A stretch of 64,000 nucleotides of DNA from Chloroflexota bacterium (GCA_028873965.1 JAPPMU010000033.1:1-64000); one strand, 5' to 3'; counted from the first letter of the stretch, positions 51,055-59,867 are shown. Notes: a model not told the origin generated them from the sequence alone. Made by a program: numbers and translations.

Positions 51055-51191
51055 CTCACGCGTACCCAGTTTGTCATCGCGAGGAGCACAGCGACGTGGC
51101 GATCTCGTTGCTGAAAGGGACCCCGTGACTAGCACGAGATTGCCGCGCTACGCTCGCAATGACGGTTCGAGTGAAGCTGGGTACACGTGAG
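51055..51191. repeat. Family-B element with 8/10 flanking direct repeat
   Basis: CTCACGCGTACCCAG at the left and CTGGGTACACGTGAG at the right, with inner GTGGCGATCTCG / GAGATTGCCGCG arms. Flanks are TGCGGCGCAG (51045-51054) and TGCAGCGCCG (51192-51201), identical at 8 of 10 positions, consistent with an aged target-site duplication. Confidence 0.8.
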
Positions 51192-51208
51192 TGCAGCGCC
51201 GGCGCCGC

Positions 51209-52042
51209 TCATTGCCTCCAGTCGTGGCGCGGTGTCCAGCCCAGCATCCGCTGCGCCTTTGCCGTGCTGATCACGCTGGCGGTGCCCTCCAACCCGTCGC
51301 GTATCTCCACCCGGCCGCCGAAGTTGGCTCTGATCAGGTCAATCGTCTGCTCGGCGAACCGGCTGGAAGGCTGGGCGAGCATGAAAGCCTCGTACTCTTC
51401 GATCTCCGCGTCCAGCGCCAGGACATGCGCCTCGGCCACGTCCCGGGCGTCGGCGTAGGCCCACATTACCAGCGTCAGCGGGTTCTCCGGCGTGGGCGCC
51501 GGCCACGGAAACTCGGCTTGGACTTCCGGCAGCGCCACGTTGGTGAAACGCAGGCTGACCACCGTGGTGTCCGAGTTGCGGGCGATCATCCTGCCGATGT
51601 CCTCGCCCACCTGCTTGGTCAGGCCGTAGGGCTCGAAAGGCATCATGGGATGCTCCTCGTCCAGCGGCAGGTACCGCGGCACGAAGGCGTTGCCGTCATG
51701 GGCCCAACCCATACCGAAGGCGCTGGACGAGAACACCACGCGCCGCAGCCCCAGCTCTGCCGCCGACATCATGACGTTGAAGTCGCCAGCCACGTTGTTC
51801 TCGAAAATCACCCTGGGCTCTGCCCGCTGCGGCCCCGGGATGGCACCCATGTGCACCACCGCCTCCGCGCCTTCGAGAACGCTATGCACTGCCTGGGGAT
51901 CGCCCAGCTCGCAGCGCACGAACTTGGCCGGCAGGTCATCCGCGTCCAATCGGTCCGTCGCCAGGACTTCCCGGCCGCGATCCACCAGCAGTTGCACCAC
52001 GCGGCGACCCAGGCGGCCCGCCGCTCCGGTTACCACTATCAT
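51209..52042 (-). CDS. NAD-dependent epimerase/dehydratase (SDR)
   Basis: The 277-residue extended short-chain dehydrogenase has VTGAAGRLGRRVVQLLVDRG (NAD-binding GxxGxxG), VVHMGAIPGP, the catalytic FSSSAFGMG Ser region and YGLTKQVGED (YxxxK). It resembles sugar-nucleotide or uronate epimerases/dehydrogenases. ATG 52042 has GGAGGA upstream. A frame extension to 52126 translates the palindromic element and is rejected. Substrate unknown. Confidence 0.85.
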   Translation of the reverse strand: MIVVTGAAGRLGRRVVQLLVDRGREVLATDRLDADDLPAKFVRCELGDPQAVHSVLEGAEAVVHMGAIPGPQRAEPRVIFENNVAGDFNVMMSAAELGLRRVVFSSSAFGMGWAHDGNAFVPRYLPLDEEHPMMPFEPYGLTKQVGEDIGRMIARNSDTTVVSLRFTNVALPEVQAEFPWPAPTPENPLTLVMWAYADARDVAEAHVLALDAEIEEYEAFMLAQPSSRFAEQTIDLIRANFGGRVEIRDGLEGTASVISTAKAQRMLGWTPRHDWRQ

Positions 52043-52075
52043 CGGTTCCTCCGGTTGGTTACGGTCTAATTGTTG

Positions 52076-52211
52076 CTCATGCGTACCCACTTTCCGCAAA
52101 CTGTCATTGCGAGCGCAGCGTGGCAATCTCGTTGCCGATGGAGCCGTCGCTCAGCCAGCGAGATTGCCACGTCGCTATGCTCCTCGCAATGACAAAGTGA
52201 GTGAGCGCGAG
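52076..52211. repeat. Family-B element with 9/10 flanking direct repeat
   Basis: The left end is CTCATGCGTACCCAC; the right end is degenerate (AGTGAGTGAGCGCGAG). Inner arms are GTGGCAATCTCG / CGAGATTGCCACG. The flanks CTAATTGTTG (52066-52075) and CTAATTATTG (52212-52221) match at 9 of 10 positions. The right flank includes the stop codon of the amidase gene, so the insertion happened at that gene's very end without damaging it. Confidence 0.85.
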
Positions 52212-53717
52212 CTAATTATTGCGGTCGTAGGCGTCGGCCGCCCGCAGCACCGTCGCGTCATCGCCCGCGCGCCCGATGAGCATCATGCCGATGGGCAGGC
52301 CGTCCGATGTTCCGCACGGCACCGAGATGGCCGGGTGGCCGGTCACGTCGAAGGGGCAGGTGTTGGGGATCATCTCCAAGGCCCGGTCGGTGTACTCCTG
52401 GCGACTGCAATCGGCCGGCGGAATGACCGTCGCCTTCATCGGCAGGGTGGGCATCACCAGCAGGTCGTACTCGCTTAGCGCCTGGTCGTAGGCGGCGGTC
52501 AGCGTCCGGGCCAGATTCTGCGCCTTGGCGTAGTAGCGGCCGTGGTATCGGTCCTGCATGTACTGTCCCATGAGTACCACCAGCTTGGTGGTCTCCGACA
52601 GGTCGTCGGCCCGGCTCTGCCAGCCGTGGGCGTAAACGTCCTGGAGGCCGGTTGTGTAGTGGCCCTTCCAGTTGGTGCCCATGCTGTTGCCGGCCACCAT
52701 CAGCATCGTGGCCCCTTCCACCGCGATGGCCCGCCACACGTGGATGCCATCCAGGTGCCAGGGTATGGATACCGTACCCACCGTAGCCCCCATGCTCTCG
52801 AAAGAGCCGGCCGCTTGGCGCACCGCCTCGTCTACGTCTGCTTCGGACTCCGCCAAGCCGAAACCCTCCGGCACGATGCCCACGCGCAGACCGGACACGT
52901 CGCCGGTCAATGCCTGGGTATAGGCCTGCCCCGACAGTCCGGCTTGCTGCCGGGGATCCAGCCCGTCGGGGCCGGCGATGGCCTCCAGCATCAGGGCCAC
53001 GTCGGCGGCGGTTCGCGCCATGGGGCCGGTGTGGTCCAGGGTCAGCTCGATGGGAAAGACTCCAGTGTATGGCACCAGTCCGTAGGTCGGCTTGAGTCCG
53101 TAGATGCCGCACCAGCTGGCCGGTATGCGGATCGACCCGCCCTGGTCGCCGCCGATGGCCAGGTCAACCTCGCCCGCCGCCACCAACGCCGCACTGCCGC
53201 TGGAAGAGCCGCCGGCCGTGCGCGTGGGGTCGTGGGGATTATGCACCGGCCCGGTGTCGGACGTGTGGCTGCCGCCGGAGAAGCAGAGGCTCTCGCACAC
53301 GGCCTTGCCCCGGATGGCACCGCCGGCGTCCAGGATGCGGGTCACGATGGTAGCGTCCACGTCGGGAACGTAGCCTTCCAGGACGCCGGTGCCGTTCATC
53401 ATGGGAACGCCGGCCACGCAGACGTTGTCCTTGATGGCCACGGTCTTGCCGGAGAGCAGCCCGCCCTGGGGTCCGGTGATGTCGCAGCGCCAGTACCAGG
53501 CCCCCAGCGGGTTGTCCTCCGGCTGGGGCCGCGCGCCGGGAGAGCGCGGGTATTTCACCGGCAGGCTCGGCGCGGTGAGCTGGTCCAAGCGGGCGTAAGA
53601 GTCCAGGATGGGCTGGCTCAGCTCGATATAGGACTCGACGTCGGCCGGCGAGGGGTTCAGGTTGTAGGCGTCGGCTATTCGGAAAATCTCTTCGACAGTG
53701 GGTTGCCTTACCGCCAT
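52212..53717 (-). CDS. Amidase-signature enzyme (AmdA-type)
   Basis: A 501-residue amidase. An N-terminal helical domain (VEEIFRIADAYNLNPSPADV) precedes the core with Lys in KTVAIKDNVCVAG, cis-Ser in GGSSSGSAALVAAG and Ser in IGGDQGGSIRIPA. The N-terminal layout matches aryl-acylamidase/enantioselective amidases of the Rhodococcus type more than GatA. ATG 53717 has GGAGG upstream. It is independent of the GatC-like/amidase pair. Substrate unknown. Confidence 0.88.
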   Translation of the reverse strand: MAVRQPTVEEIFRIADAYNLNPSPADVESYIELSQPILDSYARLDQLTAPSLPVKYPRSPGARPQPEDNPLGAWYWRCDITGPQGGLLSGKTVAIKDNVCVAGVPMMNGTGVLEGYVPDVDATIVTRILDAGGAIRGKAVCESLCFSGGSHTSDTGPVHNPHDPTRTAGGSSSGSAALVAAGEVDLAIGGDQGGSIRIPASWCGIYGLKPTYGLVPYTGVFPIELTLDHTGPMARTAADVALMLEAIAGPDGLDPRQQAGLSGQAYTQALTGDVSGLRVGIVPEGFGLAESEADVDEAVRQAAGSFESMGATVGTVSIPWHLDGIHVWRAIAVEGATMLMVAGNSMGTNWKGHYTTGLQDVYAHGWQSRADDLSETTKLVVLMGQYMQDRYHGRYYAKAQNLARTLTAAYDQALSEYDLLVMPTLPMKATVIPPADCSRQEYTDRALEMIPNTCPFDVTGHPAISVPCGTSDGLPIGMMLIGRAGDDATVLRAADAYDRNN

Positions 53718-53776
53718 GATGTAACCTCCGGTTTCTTCTTGACCACGATTAGGGACTATACTACGCCCGGAGAAAT

Positions 53777-53824
53777 CTGACCCAAACACCGTTGCCGGTT
53801 CTGACCCGAACACCGTTGCCGGTT
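53777..53824. repeat. 24-bp tandem direct repeat
   Basis: CTGACCCAAACACCGTTGCC (continuing GGTT) and CTGACCCGAACACCGTTGCC (continuing GGTT) lie head to tail, with one mismatch. It sits in the divergent interval between the amidase and MNT-HEPN genes and could be a regulator-binding site. Confidence 0.75.
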
Positions 53825-53894
53825 CAGTAAAATCCCCATCAACCACCGGACCGGCGCCAGGCGAGTTTGACAACGCCGCCGGGAGACGAATCAG

Positions 53895-54686
53895 ATGCAA
53901 CGTCACGACCCCAAAGCGCTGCGCATAGCGAAAGCGGTGCAGCAACGTGAGCAGCCCGATCTCGTTATCCTCTTCGGCTCCCGCGCTCGGGGTGACCACG
54001 AAGAACTGCTATCGGACATCGACGTCATGCTGGTACAGGCCGCCGAACCTGACGACGCCATCCAAAAAGCCGCCGCGGCCGCCGCCGCCAGGGTCGCCCG
54101 GGAGACCTACGGACGGGAAGTGCCGGTGGAACTGGTGTGGAGAACCATCGAAGAGTTCCGGCACAACCGCCGGTACGTCAACAGCGTCGAGACCCACGCC
54201 GTCAAGGACGGAATAGTCATGCCCAGGGATCCGAACCAGTCCGGCTCGTCACAATACGAAGACGAGGACACCGAAAACTCTTACGACTGGGAGAACTACG
54301 AAATACTCATCGAAAGAGCGGAGGCACACCTGTCAATGTTCCAAGTGGGTGTAGCCAACGACCAGCCGGACTTCCCGATAGGCCAGCAGGCGCACTTCGC
54401 CCTGGAGTGCGGATTGAAAGCCCTGTTGGAGGCCCGCCAGATTCCCTACGGTTACAACCACAGCATGGCGGACCTGCTGGGCACGCTGCGGCACTTCCAC
54501 CCCGAACTGCGGGACTTCCGCTTGTCCATAGCCCCCGATATCTACACGGAGTATGCTGGGCGACATGGCTACCGAGCGCGACGGCAACCGCGTCTGACCG
54601 ACCAGCCCGACTACCTGGAAAAGACCGTCGCCAACGCCCGGTTCCTGATTGAGCAGGCCCAAGCCGCGAGAGAAGACGCCGGCTAA
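53895..54686 (+). CDS. MNT-HEPN fusion protein (nucleotidyltransferase + HEPN)
   Basis: The 263-residue protein joins a minimal nucleotidyltransferase and a HEPN domain. The first half has the catalytic VILFGSRARGD...LSDIDVML motif (about residues 24-46). The second half (about 130-260) is helical HEPN: AEAHLSMFQVGV, QQAHFALECGLKALLEARQI and a late HSMADLLGTL. Usually these are separate toxin (HEPN) and antitoxin (MNT) genes; here they are one chain. The R-x4-6-H RNase signature is not clear. GGGAGACG precedes the ATG. Confidence 0.78.
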   Translation: MQRHDPKALRIAKAVQQREQPDLVILFGSRARGDHEELLSDIDVMLVQAAEPDDAIQKAAAAAAARVARETYGREVPVELVWRTIEEFRHNRRYVNSVETHAVKDGIVMPRDPNQSGSSQYEDEDTENSYDWENYEILIERAEAHLSMFQVGVANDQPDFPIGQQAHFALECGLKALLEARQIPYGYNHSMADLLGTLRHFHPELRDFRLSIAPDIYTEYAGRHGYRARRQPRLTDQPDYLEKTVANARFLIEQAQAAREDAG

Positions 54687-54737
54687 AAACAAGCCGCCCG
54701 AACCTAGAAACCAACATCCCCAAAACGGAGGCCGGAT

Positions 54738-56498
54738 ATGCCAGTCAAAGGTACCACCATGAGCAGTTATCGGCCGTTGATGCAAGGCGTCAACGGAATG
54801 GTTGCGGCCAGCCACCCTGCCGCCGCTATGGCTGGCCTGGAGGTTCTCAAACGGGGCGGCAACGCCATCGACGCCGGCGTGGCCGTTGGCCTGGCTCTGA
54901 ACGTCGTGCACGTTGACGATTGCAGCTTCCTGGGCGTTGCGCCCACCGTCATCTACCTGGCCGACCGGAATGAGGTCGTCACCGTTGACGGACTCGGAGT
55001 CTGGCCCAAAGCCGCGTCGGTCGACTACTTCCACCAGCATCACGGGGGCAGGATGCCGGCCGGCGTGCTGTCGTCCCTGACTCCCGCCGCCGCCGATTCG
55101 TGGATCACGTCGCTGTCGAAGTTCGGCACCATGACCTTCGGGCAGGTGGCCAGCGCGGCCATCAACTTGGCGGGAAACGGGTTCCCCATGTACCGCTACC
55201 TGGCCGGCCGGTTCAAGACCGCCTTCGACCAGTACAGCGCGTACCCGTCAACCGCCGACATCTACCTGCCCGGCGGACGCGCGCCCAAGCAGGGCGAGAT
55301 GTTCTACCAGAAGGACCTGGCTGGCACGCTTTCCCGACTCGCCGACATCGAGGCGTCCAACGCCGGCAAGGGCCGGGAGGCGGCGCTGAAGGCCGCGCGG
55401 GATTATATCTACACTGGCGAGTTGGCGCACCAGATCGTCGCGTTCAACCAGGAGATGGGCGGTCTCCTCACCGAGGAAGACTTGGCGTCATACCACGTGC
55501 AAGTGAGGCCACCGGTTACGGTGAACTACAAGGGCTACGACGTTTACAGCACCGGGCCGTGGGGACAGGGGCCGACGTTCCCGCAGGCGCTCAAGATCCT
55601 GGAGGGGTTCGACCTGGCGTCCATGGGCCACAACTCCGCCCCGTACATCCACACGGTGAGCCAGGCCCTGAACCTGGCCTTCGCCGACCGCGAGCGGTAC
55701 GTGGGCGATCCCGATTTCGTGGACGTGCCCATGGACGAAATGCTGTCGGAGGCGTACCTGGCCAAGCGCCGCACCCTGATCGACCCGGATTTGGCCTGGC
55801 CGGGCACGCCGCCGGCGGGCGACCCGCGCAAGGGCAAAGCCACCGTCAACGGCGCTCCACAGTCTCCCCGGGAAGCGGCGACGCCAGTTGCCACCGCCGG
55901 CGTCAGCGGCGGCGGGACGTCTTACTTCGGGGTAATCGACCGCGACGGGAACATTTTCTCCTGCACTCCCAGCGAGGGCACCAAGAACGGCGGGCCAATC
56001 ATTCCCGGCACGGGTCTCGCTTTCTCGCTGCGCGGCACCCAGTCCAAGCTGAACGAGGACCATCCGGCCTCCGTCCAGGGCGGCAAGCGGCCTCGACTGA
56101 CTCCCGCGCCGGCGCTGGTGGTGCGCGACGGGGAACCCGTGATGGCCCTGGGGGCCCACGGCGGCGACCACATTCCGCAGGGTACCCTGCAACTGCTGTT
56201 GAACGTCCTGGAGTTCGGCCGCGACCCGCAGGAAGCCGTGGAGGAACCACGCTTCTATAGCTACAACTTCCCCAGCTCCAACTGGGCGTCCAGGTACGAT
56301 CCCGGTATGCTGAGGCTGGAAGGCCGCATCTCCGATGAAGTGGTCGAGGGCCTGCGACGGAAAGGCCACACCATAGAGCAGTATCCGGATTGGTGGGAAG
56401 GCTCGGCCCTATACTGCGTCATCACCCGCAACCCGGAGACCGGCGTGCTCCAGGGCGGCGCGGACCCGCGCTGCGAGGCCTACGCCGTGGGCTTCTGA
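54738..56498 (+). CDS. Gamma-glutamyltransferase-like Ntn hydrolase
   Basis: The 586-residue protein belongs to the GGT superfamily, autoprocessed N-terminal nucleophile hydrolases. The start (MVAASHPAAAMAGLEVLKRG, then GNAIDAGVAVGLALNVV) is typical. The processing site is probably Thr in SGGGTSYFGVIDRDGN (about residue 393), where canonical GGT has TTHxSVVD. Later GPIIPGTGLAFSLRGTQ and PVMALGAHGGD complete the site. No signal peptide is seen, unlike periplasmic GGT, so it may be a cytoplasmic GGT-like or cephalosporin-acylase-like enzyme. GGAGG lies 6 nt before the ATG. Confidence 0.88.
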   Translation: MPVKGTTMSSYRPLMQGVNGMVAASHPAAAMAGLEVLKRGGNAIDAGVAVGLALNVVHVDDCSFLGVAPTVIYLADRNEVVTVDGLGVWPKAASVDYFHQHHGGRMPAGVLSSLTPAAADSWITSLSKFGTMTFGQVASAAINLAGNGFPMYRYLAGRFKTAFDQYSAYPSTADIYLPGGRAPKQGEMFYQKDLAGTLSRLADIEASNAGKGREAALKAARDYIYTGELAHQIVAFNQEMGGLLTEEDLASYHVQVRPPVTVNYKGYDVYSTGPWGQGPTFPQALKILEGFDLASMGHNSAPYIHTVSQALNLAFADRERYVGDPDFVDVPMDEMLSEAYLAKRRTLIDPDLAWPGTPPAGDPRKGKATVNGAPQSPREAATPVATAGVSGGGTSYFGVIDRDGNIFSCTPSEGTKNGGPIIPGTGLAFSLRGTQSKLNEDHPASVQGGKRPRLTPAPALVVRDGEPVMALGAHGGDHIPQGTLQLLLNVLEFGRDPQEAVEEPRFYSYNFPSSNWASRYDPGMLRLEGRISDEVVEGLRRKGHTIEQYPDWWEGSALYCVITRNPETGVLQGGADPRCEAYAVGF

Positions 56499-56519
56499 TC
56501 GCCCACCACACGAACCCGA

Positions 56520-56551
56520 GCGGGGCAACGGCGCAAGGAACGTTGCCCCGC
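56520..56551. terminator. Bidirectional terminator hairpin between convergent genes
   Basis: GCGGGGCAACG pairs with CGTTGCCCCGC (11 bp, 10-nt loop). It lies between the GGT-like gene and the end of the selenoprotein gene on the opposite strand. Confidence 0.6.
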
Positions 56552-56554
56552 AAT

Positions 56555-57280
56555 CTATCGCGTCGCCACCGATGCGGCGCAAGCTTGGATCGCTTGCTCC
56601 CACTCGTCCAGGTCGAAGAAATGGGGGCCGGCGCCGCCGTGGTAGGCCACGTTGCCGTCGACGTCCACCAGGTACAGGCGCTCCGGCGCTGCGCCGTAGG
56701 CTTCGTCGACCGCGTTGTCCATTTCCTCGATGATGATGGGCAACCCGATGTGCAAGTCGATGCTGCACGATTGGGCAACCGCTTCCCGCTCGTCGTAGCT
56801 CCGGTGCTGGCTGAACAGCACGCCTTCCTGGACGTTGCTTTCCACCTGCCAGCCGTCGGTTGGGTGGGCTTCTTGTACGTAAACCACAAAGAACTCCACC
56901 GAGTCTTTGTATTGGCGATAGATCTGCGTCATGCGCTCCGACTGAGCGCGGAAGGGGGGTCAAGTGTAGCTCCCGAAGGCCAGGGCCACCGGCCGCCGGC
57001 CGCGAAAATCGGACAGGCGCACCCATTCCTCTGAACCCAACCGCTTGAGGGAGAAGTCGGGAGCCGCCTCGCCGACCTTGGGGCCGGTCTCGTCCCGTAC
57101 CACGATGGCTTCCACGGCGGCGCGGACTTCTGCCGGCAGTTCCTCTTGCCATCCTTCCAGCAGTTCGCGAGCCGTAATCCGTCCTCGGGCCTCCTGAATG
57201 GCGGCGACGACCCGCCGGAGATCCTGACGGTGCTCATCGCTAAGCCGACTGATTGCGTTGTCGCGCTCCGCCTTTAGCAT
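56555..57280 (-). CDS. Deiodinase-like selenoprotein (in-frame UGA = Sec107)
   Basis: Read as one gene, this gives 241 residues with selenocysteine at codon 107 (TGA at 56962-56960). The frame is open on both sides of the TGA. The active-site segment is VALAFGSYT-Sec-PPFRAQSER, matching the Sec-centred motif of iodothyronine deiodinases and their thioredoxin-fold relatives. The rest agrees: FFVVYVQEAHPTDGW and YGAAPERLYLVDVDGNV parallel deiodinase EAH-x-DGW and PERLY. Residues 1-65 are a helical N-terminal domain. GGAGG precedes the ATG. A SECIS-like hairpin follows the TGA. It may be a redox enzyme or dehalogenase; substrate unknown. Confidence 0.85.
56933..56949 (-). promoter_or_regulatory. 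Putative bacterial SECIS hairpin
   Basis: Directly after the TGA (minus strand) come 10 nt, then GCGCTC, loop AGTCG, GAGCGC: a 6-bp perfect stem with a 5-nt loop whose second base is G. The apical loop begins 16 nt past the TGA, within the spacing I recall for bacterial SECIS elements. This element would recruit SelB-Sec-tRNA to decode the UGA. Confidence 0.7.
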
Positions 57281-57316
57281 GTTCGCCTCCGCTGTTGTAT
57301 TGGAAGTAGTCCAACT

Positions 57317-57418
57317 GTCATTCCCGCGAAAGCGGGGATCCAGTAACCGAAATCGTTAACGTTACTCCGGATTGATTTACCACAAAGCCAGTGGATTCCG
57401 GCTTTCGCCGGAATGACG
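57317..57418. repeat. Family-A paired palindrome
   Basis: TGTCATTCCCGCGAAAGCGG (continuing GGATCCAG) pairs with GTGGATTCCGGCTTTCGCCG (continuing GAATGACGAG). It separates the VOC gene at 57451 from the selenoprotein gene on the same strand. Confidence 0.75.
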
Positions 57419-57450
57419 AGATCGCAAATCCAAGTGCGTAAGTCCGATAG

Positions 57451-58005
57451 TTATCGGCTTCCCACCGCCGTCGCGCTCAGTTCGCGAATGGCGTCCACCG
57501 TTTGCGGACTGGGCGGCTTGCCCATTTCCACGCCCCGGACGGCTTCCCAGGATCGCAGCACGTCCGCCATGACCGCTTCGTCGGACTGGTCAATGTCGAT
57601 GGGGATGCCCACCTGCGCCCATGACGTGTAACCGGTGAGCCAGAACACCTCGGTGGGGTTGTTCTCCGGGTCGCGGAAGTAGCAGCCGATGGCGCTGGCG
57701 TGGGTGACGATGCGGTCCAATTGGTAACCGCGTTCGAGGATGCGCCGCTTGAAATCGCGCAGGTCATCGAGGGATTCCACCCGCATTGAAATCTGCTGGA
57801 TCCAGTGCGGATCGTCCAGCGAGGGCCGTCCGTTGATCAGGGCAATCTCGTGATCGCAACTTTCCGGGTCTGCGCTGTAAAAGGCGCCCAACGGGCCGAC
57901 CTTGGTCCGCTGCATTCCCATGAAATTCTCGTAGAAGTCCATCATGAGTTCGAGGTCATGCACGTAGAAGCCGATATGACCGAGGCCCGTAACTTTCGCC
58001 GACAT
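57451..58005 (-). CDS. VOC-superfamily dioxygenase-like protein
   Basis: The 184-residue protein has two VOC modules: LGHIGFYVHDLELMMDFYEN at the N-terminus and CYFRDPENNPTEVFWLTGY in the middle, with metal-ligand candidates His (LGHIG), His (IQQISMR region, weak) and Glu (TEVFW). The form resembles 2,3-dihydroxybiphenyl-dioxygenase-like or bleomycin-resistance-like VOC proteins. GAGGAG precedes ATG 58005; the upstream extension to 58143 is repeat sequence. It is divergent from the MFS gene at 58480, an arrangement repeated at 61224/62124. Confidence 0.83.
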   Translation of the reverse strand: MSAKVTGLGHIGFYVHDLELMMDFYENFMGMQRTKVGPLGAFYSADPESCDHEIALINGRPSLDDPHWIQQISMRVESLDDLRDFKRRILERGYQLDRIVTHASAIGCYFRDPENNPTEVFWLTGYTSWAQVGIPIDIDQSDEAVMADVLRSWEAVRGVEMGKPPSPQTVDAIRELSATAVGSR

Positions 58006-58080
58006 GTTCAACTCCTCAAATGATTGGCATGTGGGCGCATTATGCGCTTTCCCCGGTTCTCGTGTCGACCTGGTCGGGAC

Positions 58081-58335
58081 CTCATGCGTACCCACTTGGC
58101 GCAATCCGTCATTGCGACCCCGCACTTGATGCGGGGGTGGCAATCTCGTCGAGGTAACGGGCGTCGCTGCGGTAACGAGATCGCCGCGTCGCTGTGCTCC
58201 TCGCGATGAATTACAACGGCGTCACTCCGGCGAAAGCCGGAGTCCGGAGACTGTGATTCTCACGCGTACCCAGTTTGTCATCGCCACGTCGCTGCGCTCG
58301 CAATGACGGTTCCGATCAAACTGGGTACGCGCGAG
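58081..58335. repeat. Cluster of family-B and family-A elements
   Basis: A family-B left part (CTCATGCGTACCCACTTGGC, 58081-58209) lacks its right terminus. A half family-A palindrome follows (58219-58247, CGTCACTCCGGCGAAAGCCG and so on), then a short complete family-B copy (58259-58335, CTCACGCGTACCCAG ... CTGGGTACGCGCGAG). No gene is seen in the 470-bp gap between the VOC and MFS genes. Confidence 0.75.
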
Positions 58336-58479
58336 CGACGACGTGAATTGCCACCTCTCCCCGGCGTGGTTACAATGCCACAATTGCGGATGCCGGGTTT
58401 GGCTTCGTCTCGTCCCGACGACTTCTGCTCCGGCGCGCGACCGCCCTTCCTGATTCCTGGCGATGGAGAGTGATTCGGT

Positions 58480-59853
58480 TTGAATATTGGCTTGACGGAC
58501 CTGGTTGCCTACACGCGGGAGCAGTATCACTACGCATGGCTGGTGGTCGGAATAGGCACCATGCTCCGGGTCACCGCCAATTTCGTCAGCCAGGCGTTCG
58601 CCGTCATCCTCGTCGTCCTCCAGACTGACTTCGCTTGGGGCGTCACCGCCATAGTCCTCGCCCAGGTCTTCCGCAGCCTCGCCAGCGCCATCCTATCGCC
58701 GGTGTCCGGATGGGTGGGCGACCGCTACGGAGCGCGCCCGTCCCTGTTTGTTGCGGCCGCACTCTACGTTGGCGGGATGCTGCTCCTCAGCACCATCAAC
58801 GAACTCTGGCAACTCTACCTCTATTACAGCCTCGTGTTGGGGCTGGCCCAGGCCCTCTTCACCGTCAACATCCCCACCACCGTCGCCGCGTGGTTCAAGA
58901 GGAAGCTGGGCATTGCCGTCGGTATCCAGCAGTCCATCGGAGGCATGGGCGCGTCCGTCACGGCCCCGGGCCTGGCGCTGCTGGTTTCCCTGACCGGATG
59001 GCAGGTCGGGTTCTGGATAATCGCCGCCGTGGGCGGAGTTATCCTGTTCTCCCTGTTGTTCTTCTTCCATAGCGAACCCGCCGACCGCGGGATGAAGCCC
59101 CTGGGAGCCACCGATGACGACCCGCCGCCGGCTCCGGCGAATACCGCAACTGCCAAGCTGCGGAGCAAGGTATTCCTGCAACATGCCCGCCGGACCCGCG
59201 CCTTCTGGAACCTGCCCTTCATCCACTTCCTCGGTTGCATGGGGCACGCCATCGTCATCTGGCACGTCGTGTTCTTCGCCACCGAGCAGGGATTGTCCCT
59301 GGCGGCGGCAGCTTGGATCGTTACCATCTACACCGTGGCCAGCGTCAGCAGCCGGCTGTTCATTCCCATCCTGGCGGACCGCTTCGGCGCCAAGGCAACG
59401 ATGATCCTGCCCTACGCCCTGCAGGGGGTCACGGTCATCATGCTCTTCTGGGCCCAGAGCGCCTGGGAGTTCTACCTCTTCGCCGTCCTGTTCGGCATCG
59501 GCTTCGGCGGGGAGATGTCTGCCTTCCTCATCGCCAACCGACAATACTACGGCATGGGTCCGGTGCGGTCGATATTTGGCTTCCAGCACCTGGGGTCCGG
59601 GTTCGGCATGGCACTGGGAGGTTTGGTCGGCGGAGTGGTGTTCGACTACCGCACCGGTGAGGCGCCGACGCGGCTTCTTGGCTTCATCGACGTCGGGGGA
59701 GGCTCCTATGACCTCGCCTGGGTCATCTCCATTGCCGCCAGTCTCGCGGGAGTCGTCTTCATACTGTTGCTGGAGTCATCCTCCCGCGTGCTCATCCCCG
59801 ACTGGGAAGAATCCCTGCCTCGTGAGGCACAAACCGCGCCGGTGTCTTCGTGA
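58480..59853 (+). CDS. MFS transporter, paralogue of 62124
   Basis: A 457-residue MFS carrier with 12 predicted helices. HYAWLVVGIGTMLRVTANFV, GWVGDRYGARPSLFVAAALY and a late NRQYYGMGPVRSIFGFQHLG are shared in pattern with the carrier at 62124 (HYAWIIVAIAAM; NRQYYGNVPQGSLYGWQSLG), so the two are close paralogues. The start is TTG 58480, with GGAGAG about 10 nt upstream. An NHL-protein gene follows 274 bp downstream. Substrate unknown; monocarboxylate-type carriers are similar. Confidence 0.85.
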   Translation: MNIGLTDLVAYTREQYHYAWLVVGIGTMLRVTANFVSQAFAVILVVLQTDFAWGVTAIVLAQVFRSLASAILSPVSGWVGDRYGARPSLFVAAALYVGGMLLLSTINELWQLYLYYSLVLGLAQALFTVNIPTTVAAWFKRKLGIAVGIQQSIGGMGASVTAPGLALLVSLTGWQVGFWIIAAVGGVILFSLLFFFHSEPADRGMKPLGATDDDPPPAPANTATAKLRSKVFLQHARRTRAFWNLPFIHFLGCMGHAIVIWHVVFFATEQGLSLAAAAWIVTIYTVASVSSRLFIPILADRFGAKATMILPYALQGVTVIMLFWAQSAWEFYLFAVLFGIGFGGEMSAFLIANRQYYGMGPVRSIFGFQHLGSGFGMALGGLVGGVVFDYRTGEAPTRLLGFIDVGGGSYDLAWVISIAASLAGVVFILLLESSSRVLIPDWEESLPREAQTAPVSS

Positions 59854-59867
59854 CCTCAAGCACACCC

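Noticed and set aside
52043-52126. N-terminal extension of the epimerase
   Set aside because: It is repeat sequence; the ATG at 52042 has GGAGGA upstream and the NAD motif begins right after.
56932-56962. Frameshift or nonsense mutation splitting a redoxin gene
   Set aside because: The frame continues without shift, and the TGA falls exactly at the family's redox-active residue with a SECIS-like hairpin behind it, so selenocysteine is the better explanation.
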